Notes: generated by a model not told the origin, from the letters alone. A stretch of DNA of 64,000 bases from Marsupella aquatica (GCA_973895155.1 OZ316895.1:12276001-12340000), one strand, 5' to 3'; positions 1 to 11,919 are shown, numbered from the stretch's first letter. Numbers and translations: made by a program.

Positions 1-1180
1 TACAATATTAGCCAGACCTGAGCCCAAAAGTGGGCCTGGTCTCGGGTGTGTCTAGGATTGTAGTCAGTTCTCCCAAGGACTACACATAATGTTGAGAGAG
101 AAAAAGTGGATGTGTTTCCACAAAGTAATAGCAGAATTGAGTTATTGTCTACACCATCCAACCTATGCTTGTGATGGGTAGTCTTGTGCGGGAGGTTTAC
201 AGAAGGTTAAGTGAACTTACTGTACAGAACAAACATCATCCAAAGATATTGAAGGTACGATCTGATCTTCTTGCTCATGAGATTTTGTTGTCTGGTCAAA
301 TTGTCAGTGTTGATCCCTTCCTAGATTTTTAGTTGTTTTCCATGGATTGTTCGTAATGTGGACTTCTGGCTTACTCTACCAGTGAGCCTACTTAACTAGA
401 ATACTTGGAGGTTTTGGTGTAGCTATGCTCGCACTTCTAATTTTTGTCAGTTCTGCTAGCTAGACCCATGTCTATAGAGGGGTTTCTAACGGAGAACCTG
501 GGAATTTAACGGGCCCAAGGAACTCAAAATGTGCTCGTTTTCATCTGGAAAGAAACCATTGTCGGGCTTAGCTTGTTTCTGAGCAAGAGAAAAAGTTCGT
601 AGCATCTCGGCTTCCTTTCTCTACATGAGCCCCATACTATTCTCATTATTCTCGACTGCTGCTGTTTCCTTCCGCATTTCTTTCCTCTCCAAGGCCCTCT
701 GATGAATCTCATGAGTTTGCATTACATCTTTTCCCTTTTGCAGAATTCTGCTCCTCTTTCTTGCTCCAAAAGTATCTCCGCGAATGTTCTCGTCCCCATA
801 GATAATATATTGCATGAGTCATGCTCTCAATTCCTTCTTACCAAGGTTCTACTTGTGGTAGTGAACGCTGTTGTGGTAAAACTGCATTCTAAAATGGACT
901 GGAGTTCCTGCCTTTTCCACACGACTGATGGCAGTATTTCGTGTTGTCTTTTTGGTGATGTTTCTTCCCTGTGGAACATCCTTGCACATGGTAGTGAAAT
1001 CTGAAAGAATGTTTTTTCCTGACAGGATTCTTGGTAAACTAAACACTATACTTAGAATCCCACTCGCCGCCCCCATACGAAATGATCGGAGCAGGTTTTG
1101 GATCGTCAGGAAGCCACTCTGGCCTGAGGCCAATGATCATATTGAATGTTTCAACATCAGGCACACAAACGTCTAACTTA
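1..1180. other. Gene-free stretch, nothing recognised
   Basis: Only short open frames without family resemblance are visible on either strand. A minus-strand frame at 849-1133 adjoins the S11 relic, but its translation does not resemble S11 or anything else I know. No RNA gene or clear repeat was seen. Confidence 0.5.
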
Positions 1181-1523
1181 TTTGGAAGCCACTGTATCTC
1201 TCCCTGGACCTGGGCCATTAATCATAACTTCGGCATGTTTCAAACCTTGATCAATTACAATCCGCGTAGCATTTTCTGCCGCAGTTTGAGCACTGGCCTG
1301 AGGTCAATGATCGTAACGATTGTTTGAACAACATCAGGCACACAAACGTCTAAATTGTTCCGTCCATGCAAGCGGAGGGTCGTTAGAACTTAATTGCAGA
1401 TTTCCAGATTCACAAGCTACACTATCCAGTCTCCATTAAAATGCATTGTTTGCATCCATCCATGCAAGCTGAGGGTAGTTAGCACTTAATTGCAGATTTC
1501 CAGATTCACAAACTACAAGGTCC
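1110..1523. repeat. Two interleaved short direct duplications around the S11 relic
   Basis: The segment at about 1118-1180 (ggcctgaggccaatgatc through aacatcaggcacacaaacg) recurs at about 1294-1357. The segment at about 1361-1429 (tccatgcaagcggagg through ttgcagatttccagattc) recurs at about 1456-1523. Copies are roughly 80-90% identical by eye. They suggest local duplication after the S11 fragment arrived. Confidence 0.7.
1181..1335 (-). pseudogene. rps11: Relic of plastid-type ribosomal protein S11 gene (rps11)
   Basis: Read on the minus strand, 1297-1181 encodes 39 residues that include the runs [18 protein letters not shown] and GPGPGRDT. These are hallmarks of the C-terminal half of bacterial/plastid-type ribosomal protein S11. 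The frame stops directly after GRDTVASK, where real S11 continues with an ALRAI-type segment and a PHNGCRPPKKRR tail. In another frame just upstream (about 1335-1290) the translation gives [10 protein letters not shown], resembling the S11 FNNTIVTVTD segment. The roughly 30 residues between the two blocks are missing and the frame is shifted. This is therefore a broken nuclear copy, most simply an old plastid-to-nucleus transfer. A fragment of a nuclear or mitochondrial S11 gene is possible, but the plastid-like GPGPGRDT favours plastid ancestry. Confidence 0.75.
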
Positions 1524-1530
1524 AGAATGT

Positions 1531-3244
1531 TTGAACAATATTCACATCCAAAGCTAACGGACCAAGGTTATGTTTTTTAGTGGCCCTATGCTTTCTTTAC
1601 GGGAGTGAAGATAGGCACCCAACTTTTATGTGAGTTTGCAGAAGTCTTGAGTTTGGGGAAGATGTTATCCTGGTATTGCTGAGTTCAAAGACACCATACC
1701 TCACCAAAAGCTTGAGCATTGACAATATTGGTTATGCATTGCGCTGCCTGAGAGGCTGCTTCAAACCCTGAGGACACACAAAATTTGCCAAGGCTGGGTT
1801 GCAGCTTTGCAGGAGTATATTAATGGCTTGGATTGGAGAATCACTCTACAGTAGTGTCTCAAACCTGCTTTTTCCCAGTTTTTGCGTCAGCCAACAAGGA
1901 AAATGTCCGCTATTGACCCTGACAAAATCTCTTAGGTTTCTGGAAAACTGAGAATCAGTTCAAGACGGGTCACAGCACCTGCCACAGGTTAAACTCCACA
2001 TCATAAAATTTTGAATTAGTTAAATTTTTTAATGACATCAACAGATTCCTGCAGACCATTTTTGTCACGGAGACCAAGGCCCTAGTCACCCATGTTAGTC
2101 GCAATAGATCTTTTGAGAACTGCATATTTTCATCCAGCAACCCACCTGCAATGTTCGAGACCTGTTAAACCACCACTGGCCAGGCCATATAAAAGAAGTG
2201 TCCAATACTTCTCCCTTTTAACATTACTCTCTAGAGTAAGACCTTGGTTCACAATTTCAAACCAAAACAAACAAACAAAAAACCAAAACAAAACAAAAAA
2301 TGATGAAATGTGGTGTATCCAGGTTTGGTCATAGGCAATGGCATTTGAACCTCTGAGAAACATGCAGTTTGAGAAACCCTATTGGTTTGCCCCGCCCTCG
2401 GTGGCCGGTTCGAACCCGGGTCGCAGCGGAGACAGGAATTTGCCGAGGCTGGGTTTAGGGTGAGAAGCAGTCCACTCACGGCTCGGGCCGGAAAATGACC
2501 GTACCGTACCAGCTGCCCATATGGGGTGGGGTCGCCACGTCATTCGGTGTGTTCAAAGAAAAGTACCGAGTGACCCACACCACCCGCAACATTGGGGCAG
2601 CGGTACGGTACAGATCTGATTCCGACGAATTACATACATACGATGAAATAATAATGCCTGTGCTGCCCCACTGTCAGCCGATCCTATCCACTGGCACACA
2701 ACTGCTGACCGTACTTTAAGTGTCGTCTCCTGTCGATTAGTTTTGTCCCTTCTCCTGTGGTCGACTCTATTCGGGATGGAGTTTGTTTATTTTTTTGGTG
2801 CACGCGGAAATGGCGGAAACGCGGGCAGGAGGTAGGTGCCCGACGAGAGAGCAGAAACATATTATTATAGGGCAGGTACGGATCGACGGTGGGCTCTGTC
2901 CTGCACCGACTGTGACCGTCGAAAGTGGACGATGTGAGCGAGGACCGTATGGTGTGGGAAACAGTACACTTTGGAAAACAATCTGGTCCCAAAAGCCCCA
3001 AAAGTTCCAATCAGCTTAATTTTCAAGGACATTGGGGCTCTTGGGCTTTCTTAGGTTTTCCTTGTTGCCAACCCCTTTATAAAGTCTCTTGCGTGTGGGA
3101 TAGTACCTCCGTCTTGGGAGTCTTTATTTTGGTGGTATCGCATATATTTTTCCATCAGTTTGGCAAATGTCATGTTGTTTGAAGAATACATGCTAAGAAT
3201 ATTTCTAATCTAATTTTACTAGATTTCATTTTTGTCATCATATC
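1531..3244. other. Gene-free stretch with low-complexity A-rich patch
   Basis: No gene is recognisable. Around 2258-2300 there is an A/C-rich patch built of AAAC and AAAAC units. A GC-richer part at 2380-3000 has several overlapping short open frames on both strands without family resemblance. A GGTTCGAACCC box at about 2407 looks like a tRNA B-box but no tRNA fold surrounds it. Confidence 0.4.
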
Positions 3245-3524
3245 TGTTAGGGATAATTTTTATCTCGAGACACCATGCACATGTGAACACCATACAAAGT
3301 AGTCGACACAACGAATATGTGGTTCACCTCACGACTGAGACTACGTCCACGAGAAAACAAGAAACCTTTACTTCTCTCTTGCCCAACTCCAATAATGAAC
3401 TGAAGATCCAACAGAGACTGGTTATATACAATATGCATCACTGCTAACCTAAGCTAAATCCTAGCCTGAGTTAGGCTAATTGCGGTTAACTCTAGAGTAA
3501 CAAGACTAAGAGCAATACTCAACA
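3245..3524. mobile_element. Solo LTR of a copia-type retrotransposon
   Basis: The 280-bp segment begins TGTTAGGGAT and ends ACTCAACA, giving the TGTT...AACA termini typical of Ty1/copia LTRs. It is flanked by a perfect 5-bp direct repeat, ATATC, at 3240-3244 and 3525-3529. That is the target-site duplication expected after integrase-mediated insertion. No internal retrotransposon sequence is present, so this is what remains after recombination between the two LTRs of a full element. It differs from the LTR of the copia element at 19473-20127, so it represents another family. Orientation cannot be fixed from the LTR alone. Confidence 0.9.
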
Positions 3525-4453
3525 ATATCTCCATAGATTGCAAGATGACCATTCGGTTCTGGTTAATGGAAGACAGAAAGCAAGTCTAGGAGATTTATCC
3601 AGAAATGGCAAAAACTTTTAAGAGAGGTGAAATCTAGCAAATTTTTTCCACTTAAAAAAATGCTGATGTTGATTGCTGCTACAACTTCAACGGAGGGATG
3701 GCATTTTTCTCTACAGTAAGTTTTTCCTGTTAAGGAAGTATGGGATTTTTTATTGTATTGATTACACCCATGGCCTTGTGGGGCTATCTCTAATATAATC
3801 ACGATCAGAATCTATCATTGTTGATGCACTCCATACACCCATGCTGATTAAACCCATACCCTTGAGGGAATCTAACACTATAATAGGCAATCCCGCCCAT
3901 TTGGCCACTTTTGTCCATCGTCCCGTTACGAATTTGAATATCAGCGGGAATGAAACTGAACCGTCATATTAAAGCATCTTTTTTTTCGTATCCATCCAAT
4001 TGTGAAACGAGACATGCATCAGATTTTGCTCCCTTCCATGCACCCCCGTGCACTCATTATGCCCCTCCATCCCCACCCGCAGCAAGGACCTCCGCATAGG
4101 GCTTCGCGACCCACGTTTACATTCCATGCACTTTCTCCCTATGGGACCGGCCCTCCTTGCACAGTGCAACGCACTGGCATAGGGCTCGTTATCCATAATA
4201 TGATTCACAATTCACATTTATTGTTCATGACCTATAGAGTGAAGCCATAGGCTGTAATTTCTCTGATAACAGAAAATTTTGATATTTGAGCACTATTTGT
4301 GAGCAGGGATGGACATGGGAACTCTGGGTATGGAGAGCCCTTCCAATGCATACGCACAAACTTATTATTTAACCACTTGGGCTAGTGATCTTGTGAACTC
4401 TCCAGATAGGTTACCCCAAGGGTGTCTTTGCCTTTATATTCTGGCAAACTGAA
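3525..4453. other. Gene-free stretch, nothing recognised
   Basis: No conserved coding sequence, RNA gene or repeat unit was seen. A GC-richer patch at about 4020-4200 carries opposing short open frames without resemblance to known proteins. Confidence 0.4.
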
Positions 4454-5068
4454 GGGCTGTGAGCTCTTGAAAGCGTTAGCCCAGGAGGATTATAGTCCAT
4501 GCACAATCCCCAAAAAGATATGGGTTGCCTTGCACATAAGACATTGATTTTATTTTCTTAGAAATTTAATCTCAATATTAACCCTCGTGGATGCTTTGCA
4601 GGGTTTAGGTGTGTGTCCATATAGTTATGGCACATATTAACTTGCTAAGAACATACATAGCGACAATATAGGGGGGGTTTGCTTTTTCGGGAGCCACACA
4701 AATCCCTCTTGCCTTCTTGGTATGAGCATTAGGAAACTTCCTTGGTGCACTATCACTACTTGTCGCTTACTAACCAACTGTCAGCTTCAGCGAACTAAGG
4801 GGCACTTTACAAAGCTAGCCGAGGCAGCAGCTTGCACTTTTTCTTTGCATCTCTCAATCTTCACCTCAGATTTGTGGTCTTTAGCCAAAGTTCAATACAA
4901 AATGAGAGGTGGGCACTTGATTTGAACGTTTACCTATCGTAATCCTAGCTAGTAAACTTTACCTATTTTGGATCAACGTCTTTTGTGCAAGGTAACCGAT
5001 ATCTTTTGGGGGATTGTGCATGGACTGCAATCCTCCTGGCCGCTGACGCTTTCAAGAGCTCGCAGCCC
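4454..5068. mobile_element. Inverted-repeat (foldback/MITE-like) element
   Basis: An arm at 4454-4556 reappears as its reverse complement at about 4966-5068, with about 85% identity over some 100 bp. Both arms share the blocks gagctcttgaaagcg, aggaggatt and gtccatgcacaatccc. The 410 bp between the arms encode nothing recognisable. This is the layout of a non-autonomous DNA transposon or foldback element. I could not identify a target-site duplication, so the outer boundaries and superfamily are uncertain. Confidence 0.75.
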
Positions 5069-5459
5069 ACAACCATTCGGTTGGCTAAACCACCTCTGGA
5101 GGTGGTCTAAAAGTCTGATCCAAAAGACATCCTAGTTTTAGCTGAATTATGATCAAGCTCTTCTGACATTGATTGTAGTCTCTCCTTAGCCGTTGATTTC
5201 TTCTGGTATTTTGGCTTGGGTGTCCTGTGAATAGCTATGGGAAAATGGTAGCTGGCCTTTCTTGTAAAGTTCAAGACAAAAAGAGATGTACCACAGAACT
5301 ATAACGAGATCATTGTTTATAGCGTGCTCAAAATTGAGCAATCCATCAGATTCCACTAACAGTGGACACTAGTGCACCTTAGCACAGGCTTGCCTCTTTA
5401 GAGTACATCCAAAATTCACTTGCAGGCATAATTCCGACCATTACCTAACCAGTCACACT

Positions 5460-5690
5460 GTACATGGGTCTATTTCCACATGTCATTTGCTTAGTGTAGA
5501 CCTCAATTGCATTTGCCCTCTTCTTTTGTTTTTGGTCTATTTTCCAGGTGTCATTTGCTTAGTTTAAAATGTTTCATTTGTTTAGTTTAGAATTCAATTG
5601 CATTTGCCCTCATCTTTTGTGTTTTGTGCTCAATGTGGATTTCAATTGCATTTGCCTTCTTCTTTCTTTGGTGTTGGCCCTCTTTGGACC
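5460..5690 (+). repeat. Degenerate tandem repeat, T-rich
   Basis: The phrase TTCAATTGCATTTGCC recurs about three times (near 5500, 5590 and 5645), interspersed with TGTCATTTGCTTAGT repeated near 5480 and 5548. The whole block is pyrimidine-rich on the + strand. No gene is recognised between 5069 and about 6000. Confidence 0.65.
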
Positions 5691-6059
5691 TCTGTTTCTT
5701 TCCTTTCATTGTCTTTTTGTTTTTTCCCTAATTTATAAATTATGGTGGAAGTTGTTTCTTTTTGTGTTTTGTCCTCTCTTGACCTTACCAAGAAATTGGC
5801 CCACTGTACCCCATTTAGGATATCAGTACCCGTTTAGCGTTCGATAAGGTGGGTGGGTGGATTGCCACGTTCGTTACTAAAAGAGAATTGTGCTGTGGAA
5901 CTTACTGTGTAACTCACGAATCTATCTAGTCAGTCAGATCGACGATGCTGATGACTCAGCAGAGTACAGTCCATAAGAGGACGAGGGAACGTATCCTAAA
6001 ATGAAGCCAAGTGGTCAGATCTCCCAACACGACAAGACGATTGAGGACTGAAGAGGCAA

Positions 6060-6065
6060 CACGTG
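6060..6065. promoter_or_regulatory. G-box/ABRE core CACGTG upstream of AILP gene
   Basis: A palindromic CACGTG within the context AACACGTGGTC lies about 830 bp upstream of the AILP start codon, close to where the long leader or promoter should lie. In plants this motif binds bZIP/bHLH factors and is the core of ABA-response elements. Function here is inferred from position only. Confidence 0.45.
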
Positions 6066-6896
6066 GTCTCCAACCGTACCGAAATGTCGAGTCTCGAGGC
6101 GACTGTCATCGCAAATCCGTTCATATAGTTTTGCTCCGCGGCATTCTCTTCTACGCCTCCACTCTCTCTGATTTGAGACATCTCGTTCTTCAATCCTCCT
6201 GTTTCACGAGAGGAGCAGCACTAGTTGTTGGCACCAGCTTTTGATTTGTTCCGTCTTCTTTGTTCTTCAATTTTCACAGAGGTTCTTTCTTGCTGTTCAA
6301 TTGTCTCGAGTCTCAAGTCTCGAGAAAGCAGCTCCTGTGTGCCATCTCTGATTCGTTCGAGTTTGTTCGCCAATTTTGGACAATCATTGTTCTTTGCGAC
6401 TCCTGCATCACTGCCGTGAGCGAGCAGCTCTCTGTTACACCGAGTCTCATCGTTTGGGAATCGCTCACAGCGGCAAATCAGGTCTTGCCTCAATCTTCCC
6501 CTACGTAGTGGACTCGTGATTTGGTCTGTTGTGGAGCGAAGGATGTCATGCATAGGAGATTTCGATTGAGGGAGAGGTAGTTGTGTGGATACGTAGATAG
6601 CGCTGTTTTCAGCAGGACGTCGGAGCTCCTGGATCGTCCATTCGAAGCAAATTGTCTGCGTTGTCGTAGTGAGGGTTAGAACTTTCTGCATCGAGTACTT
6701 TCCTGATGGCTTACACTCGATGTTCCTATCTGGTTCCTTTAACACTATTTTTCGATTGTATGAAGATTTGGGCGCTCGGTAATTGACCCGGCTGTGGGAG
6801 GTTAGGGGCTCTGTGTCACTGAATGTGTTTTCGGGAATTTCATAGCTAACTTTCGTATTCATTGATCTGCAGATTTGTGAGGTAGCGATTGTCAAA

Positions 6897-8562
6897 ATGT
6901 TGGCTGTTTTCCACCCTACGGTTGCGTCTCCTCCCGAGGAAATCACTGTCCCGGAACATGAACTGTCTGATCAAACTGACAGAGCGGGCATAGTGAATGC
7001 GTACAAGAAGGCGCATCCTACTGCCATTACAGTGGAGTTTGGGAAGAGATGTGCCATGGCGTACTCTCACGATCAGCAAGAGCTTCTGAGGCCGAGGTGC
7101 GTCATAGTCCATTCTGTTACTCGTTCTTGATAACATATCGAGGGAAAGCAAGATGAACTTGCTCCAGAAATGTACTTTTCCACTTCTCTAGGACCCAGGG
7201 TAATCAGTTTTGGAGAAGGCGATTATGACATCCTATGACTGTCATCCCTACAGCCGCGAATTACACCAGTTGGGTGTGTACAGTGCCACACATTACGGGT
7301 CTACTTCATTTTTCTAGATTGTTGGGTTGTAAGTACAACCTAGTGGCACTCTCGGTTGATTTCACTCGGCCAGCCTGGTCTTCGCTGGTTGCCGTCGTTA
7401 GGATCATCCCTTTGCATGCATCGGCTGGTATTCGGCAGGATCTAGGCTATTCTTCTTTTGGATTGAAGTTTGTCCAGCATTGTTCTGGTCCTTTCTTTTA
7501 CTCTCGATTGACTTTTGAGAGATGAAGGAATCGATATACTCACCTTTAACCGACTTTCTTTGGTGCTTTTTCTATTCGGACAGATATCTTGCCGTTGTGG
7601 ACGAGATCTTCTGTATGTTCGTGGGCACGCTTGAGAATCTTACAATGCTGAAACAGCAATATGGAATTACGAAGCAAGTTACCGAAGTTACGCTCATCAT
7701 CGAAATCTACAGGGCGTTGAGGGATCGGTCACCATACCCAACGGACCATGTTTTGCGAGGACTCAGTGGCGCTTTCTCGTTTGTTCTGTTCGATCACACA
7801 ACGGAGTCGATCTTCGTCGGTGTGGTAAGTTCAGCTCATGATTGACGCTTGTCCCAATAGATTGATTGTCGTGGATCTGTCTTTGTAGAGGTTTGTTTAT
7901 TGCCAATAGCACATGTGACATTCAGATCTTCTACGGGGCTTGTTCTCGCGTATGTTTCTCGTCGCCAGTGGTTTGAAATCGAGTCACACGAACCATTCTT
8001 CCTCGATCTAGTAAAATCTTTTCAGCAAGACTGATGAAACTTGTATTGTTTTGAATACACAGGATTCCATGGGCAAAGTTCCATTCTTCTGGGGCACAGG
8101 AACTGATGGTGCCCTGGCATTTTCGGACGATCCGACAACCTTGAAAGGAACTACTGGCAAGACGTTCTCACCATTTCCTCTAGGTATGTTGCCACCTTCC
8201 AACCGTAGTGGTCGTGCTCGTTCAATAACGTCCCGCACTTGTTTGCACATGTTGGCGTGGTTGCTGGAATTTCTTCCTTAGCTTTTGATTTCGGAAGTAC
8301 CATTCTCAGTTCCGGCTTTTCTCATTTCGGATGTATCTATATGTTAGACTAATTGTTGCTCTCTGTTTGCGAAGGCTGTTACTTCTCCAGCTCCGAAGGT
8401 CTTGTTAGTTACGAACATCCGCTTCAGCCTGTGACAGCAGTGCCTCGTATAGACAGTCAAGGGCAAGTTTGTGGAGCAACTTTCAAGGTAGAACCCATCA
8501 AGCCGGAGACGATACATGCGGACTCTTTCCCAAGAGTGGGAAGTGAAACCTGGGGAAAATAG
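6897..8562 (+). CDS. AILP1: Aluminium-induced/Wali7-type protein (DUF3700, YGL and LRDR motifs)
   Basis: Four exons (6897-7096, 7584-7824, 8063-8183, 8375-8562) join in frame to 249 residues, the usual length of this family. All three introns are GT-AG. The protein starts MLAVFHPTV and keeps the family landmarks: QQYGITKQ in place of the YGL motif (about residues 90-97), ALRDRSPYP (the LRDR motif, about 110-118), the GAFSFVLFD strand, the FFWG and FSDD blocks, and the late SYEHP and PRIDSQGQVCGA segments. The fold is like a class II glutamine amidotransferase, but the N-terminal catalytic Cys is absent (Met-Leu instead). Enzymatic amidotransfer is therefore not expected. Relatives respond to aluminium, auxin, sugar starvation and darkness. 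Start chosen because MLA-type N termini are universal in the family. A G-box lies upstream. Function beyond family membership is unknown. Confidence 0.93.
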
Positions 8563-8843
8563 ATGATTAGAAATTCCATCACCGGTGGACGACCGATATG
8601 GACTCGGGGACTGCGTAGTATATATGACAGTGAACCCAATGTAGCTAAACGCGTGAAAATCGAGATTGCAAAACACAATGTCCATTGTGAGCTGTTACAA
8701 ATCCGAACTCTAGGATAGCATTCCACTTTTCCTTGTACAAATACCGAAGATGCAAGGACGAGCACACACAAAATTAAGTTGCTTGTGCAAATGTAAAGAT
8801 GATGACAGCCGGTGACACACATGGCAGTTTTGTTAGTGAAACA

Positions 8844-8900
8844 GGGTGCAATTTGCATCAAAGGGTACAATTTGCATCAAAGGGTACAATTTGCATCAAA
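8844..8900 (+). repeat. 19-bp tandem repeat, three copies
   Basis: The unit GGGTACAATTTGCATCAAA repeats three times head to tail (starts 8844, 8863, 8882). The first copy has one difference. It lies about 280 bp downstream of the AILP stop codon, probably in or just beyond its 3' UTR. Confidence 0.9.
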
Positions 8901-9299
8901 AAGTTCTCCTCTCACCGACAGTGAAGTCTTCTACCCCCTCGACAGTATTATCCTCTCAAAAAGAAATGGATAAGATTTTCCCGAGTGCGTTTGCGATAGT
9001 GAGAGAAGCACTAGAGAAAACAGCGGAACTTCCCATCAATTGTTGGGGAAGGACAATCGATTCAGCCGTTAGAGCTGGCTCTTTGTGCTGGATCTCAATT
9101 GTACATAATAAAATCGAGCATGGCATTTTCAGTACCACCAAGAGTCAGAAGTATTGTTCAAGATGGACAGTCGAGGAAATTGTCGTCGACAGAATGATAG
9201 TACCGTAATCATTACTTTGAGACGTGATTTTCAATCCTTGGCTTTGTTGATGCTCGTCCATCCCAAAGTTCTGTCCCTTGACAGTTGTCTGCTCTACTG

Positions 9300-9790
9300 A
9301 CAATTCCAAATTACATTCAATTCCTTCACACCCATCACCGTCTTCTCAACGTGATGCGAAACAGCCAAACAGGACTGCAGGACTTTTCTCTGGATTTAAA
9401 ATGGAGGATTCCTTCATTCATTCACATCCATCACCGTCTTCTCAACCTGATGCGAAACAGGACTGCAGGACTTTTCTCTGGATTTAAAATGGAGGATTCA
9501 TTCATCCACATCCATCAATATATTTTATTCGTGATGTGCCAACAGTGTGACCAGTACACTTCAATTATGAGTTTATTAGTACTGTACTCGGAGAAACAAG
9601 CGATAGTTTAAAGAATCAACTTATGGGGAACTTTTCTCTGGATTTAAAATGGAGGGTTCATTCATTCACATCCATCAATATCTTTTATTTGTGATGCCAA
9701 CAGTGGGACCGGTACACTTCAATTATGAATATATTAGTACTGTACTCGGAGAAACAAGCGATAGTTTAAAAAATCAACTTATGCGGGTGT
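9300..9790 (+). repeat. Nested tandem repeats (about 89 bp and 160 bp)
   Basis: A block containing ACTTTTCTCTGGATTTAAAA occurs at 9381, 9470 and 9630. The first two copies belong to an 89-bp unit that also carries a CATCACCGTCTTCTCAAC segment. The second and third belong to a 160-bp unit carrying ATTAGTACTGTACTCGGAGA. No protein is recognisable. The apparent open frames across it arise from the repetition. Confidence 0.85.
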
Positions 9791-10504
9791 ACTGCGTGTG
9801 GGGTGAGCAAAAGAGCCAAAACATTTCTTCTGATGGGAAGATTCCCTCCCATAAACTATGAGAACGGGAAGTTGATAATTGCAAACTCTGTACATTCCAC
9901 TTGGAAAGCATATGAATAGCGTGAGGTAGGGCCAAACTTCCGTCTCCATACTGTTTTGCAAGAATTTGTGTGCCAAACTACCGTACTAAAGCTACCATTG
10001 TAAACGGGCCCCACCCCTATGCGCGACTATTCATTTGGATAGGTGAGCATAAGGCTTCCCACTCACTTCCAAAAGGACCCTCCTACCCTCAAAATGTTTC
10101 TTTCCTGAAAACTATGAATTATTTGTCAACCATGAATACAATTTAGGAGCTAATGAGATGTTGCTCGTGAAGAAATACTTCTACAACTATAATATCTAAT
10201 GTCCCCATTTTTTGTTCTTTGTCCGCATGCAAAAAATAGCTTTGGGTGGGAGTGATACACAACCAATAGATTGTTTAACACTTTTTGTGAATCGGTTGGA
10301 TCACAAAATAAAGCCCCTAATGCACCCTCTTCCGTTGCTCACCTATTTTGCTCACAAACATGGATCTTGGCCTGAAGACAGATGGGCATGGAAGTACTCC
10401 TGCTTTCCGTGAGAAGGACAGTACCTTGTGGTCTGTCCTATCTCGAACCCTGTGCATGTACAATCCTTGGGTCCACTAGTTGCACCTATTCTTCTCAGAC
10501 CCCT
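9791..10504. other. Gene-free stretch, nothing recognised
   Basis: Neither strand shows a conserved coding segment, hairpin or repeat I could support. Confidence 0.4.
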
Positions 10505-10815
10505 TTATTTTTAACTCCTCTCTTTTTCTACATTTTTTAATTAAAAAAATAACACATGGTGAAACTCCCAACAAGATGAGGTAACTAATATTCTTTTCTT
10601 TTGTGGCTTCTTATTTCCAATATTCCTAACACCTTTTCTAAGATTTTTAAGTAACTAAAGAACATAGGGTGAAACTCCCCAACAACAAAAAGTAACTTAC
10701 AGTTTTCTCTATTTTTTCTTCTGAACATTCTCTAGGATTTTTTTTAATTTCTTAGAGAATAGGCCACATAACTAAAATTCCCCACACAAGGGGCAACCTG
10801 TACTTTTTCTTGTTT
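10505..10815 (+). repeat. Degenerate tandem repeat of about 105-110 bp, three copies
   Basis: The phrase GGTGAAACTCCC(C)AACAA occurs near 10558 and 10668, with a weaker version (AAAATTCCCCACACAA) near 10774. Each copy is preceded by a T-rich stretch and followed by TAACT and TTTTC blocks. Copies are clearly diverged. Confidence 0.65.
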
Positions 10816-11099
10816 TTGAGGGGTGAGGGGTTTTTGTTATCTTGAGGAAGTAAGTATTTTCTAATGGCCTATGATTCTTTTCATCTTGGCTAGCAAATAG
10901 GGTATTATGGGTTGGTTATTTGTTTGTTGACTCTGGCCATCCCATGTTGAGTTTATTTTGGAGAGATATTAGGGGATTTGATATGGTTGGGGCTAATCAT
11001 CCATAGTCCTCTCACTTTGCATTGGGTTGGTCCACTGTCCAATTGGTTCTCCCATTTCTTGGGCATTTTTATGGGAAGTTCATTTTATGTTTCCCTCCC

Positions 11100-11860
11100 C
11101 TGCCCCCTATGGGTTTTTTGGAAGGTACTCCATGCAGGGTTTTTTTTTCAATTTGCGTGCTTTGAAGTGGTCCATGAGTGATGGCCATTGTACAGCTTGC
11201 GAAGGGAACATTGAAACAATTAACCACATGTTCCACGACTGCCCACGGTTGAGACCCCAATGGACTCAACTCGAATGCCTTGCTGTTGGCACCAGTCTGG
11301 ATAAGGTTGACACTGCTATTCGGTCCCAGAAGCGCAATCTTGGCTTCCTCCTTCTCATCCATGAGATGCTTTTTAGCATTTGGACTGAGCGACGGCAACG
11401 CACATCTCATGCTAACACTACCATGCTCCGGTTGCACCTCATTCTGCAAGGAGCTGCTGTCCACATTCAAGCTACCCTTCAACAGACTAGCAGTGTGCAC
11501 AAGGCTAGACGATTACATCATACTCTACTTGAAATCACTGCTTTGATTGCTAGGGCTTCTAGTAGCAATTGAACTGATTTGCAGGGGTCTTTGTTGTTAG
11601 CCCCTCATTATTGCCAGTGCTGGGGTCACCCTTACCATTGGGAAGTTAGTGCTTTCATTGCCTTTCTTTCATGTGGATTTGGTTTTGGTTTTAGCTTCCT
11701 CTTGGCTGTTCTGTCTGATGATGGCTTTGAGGACTGTTGGGGTGTTGGCATTTTGGCGTCGGTTGTGGTGTGTCCTGGCCCTTGGCTTGTATTGGGTTGT
11801 GGCCCACTGGTCTTTGCCGCGGTGGCCATTTTAATAAATTGCCAAGTATTCCAAAAAACA
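11100..11860 (+). mobile_element. 3' end of a LINE (non-LTR retrotransposon), decayed
   Basis: The frame at 11151-11572 contains CTACEGNIETINHMFHDC followed by PRLRPQW. This is the C-x2-C...H-x4-C pattern of the zf-RVT domain found at the C terminus of plant L1-type reverse transcriptases. The preceding part of the domain (FWKVLHAGFFF) is in another frame, so a shift occurred in the T-run at about 11141-11150. The reverse transcriptase and endonuclease domains are missing. Downstream of the stop, a G/T-rich 3' tail runs to about 11860 and ends near an A-rich stretch (CCAAAAAACAAAAAAGG). Only this 5'-truncated 3' piece remains, as is usual for LINE copies. Confidence 0.75.
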
Positions 11861-11919
11861 AAAAAGGGTTATTTTACTTCCATGTTGATAGAATCTCTGC
11901 CTTTGCCACCACAACTTTT

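Noticed and set aside
2380-2450. GGTTCGAACCC box resembling a tRNA T-arm/B-box
   Set aside because: No A-box, anticodon stem or acceptor pairing can be drawn around it, so no tRNA gene or clear SINE is supported.
6221-6946. 241-residue minus-strand open frame
   Set aside because: It overlaps the AILP leader and first codons, has no domain, no splice continuation and no start context. Reported only as a curiosity.
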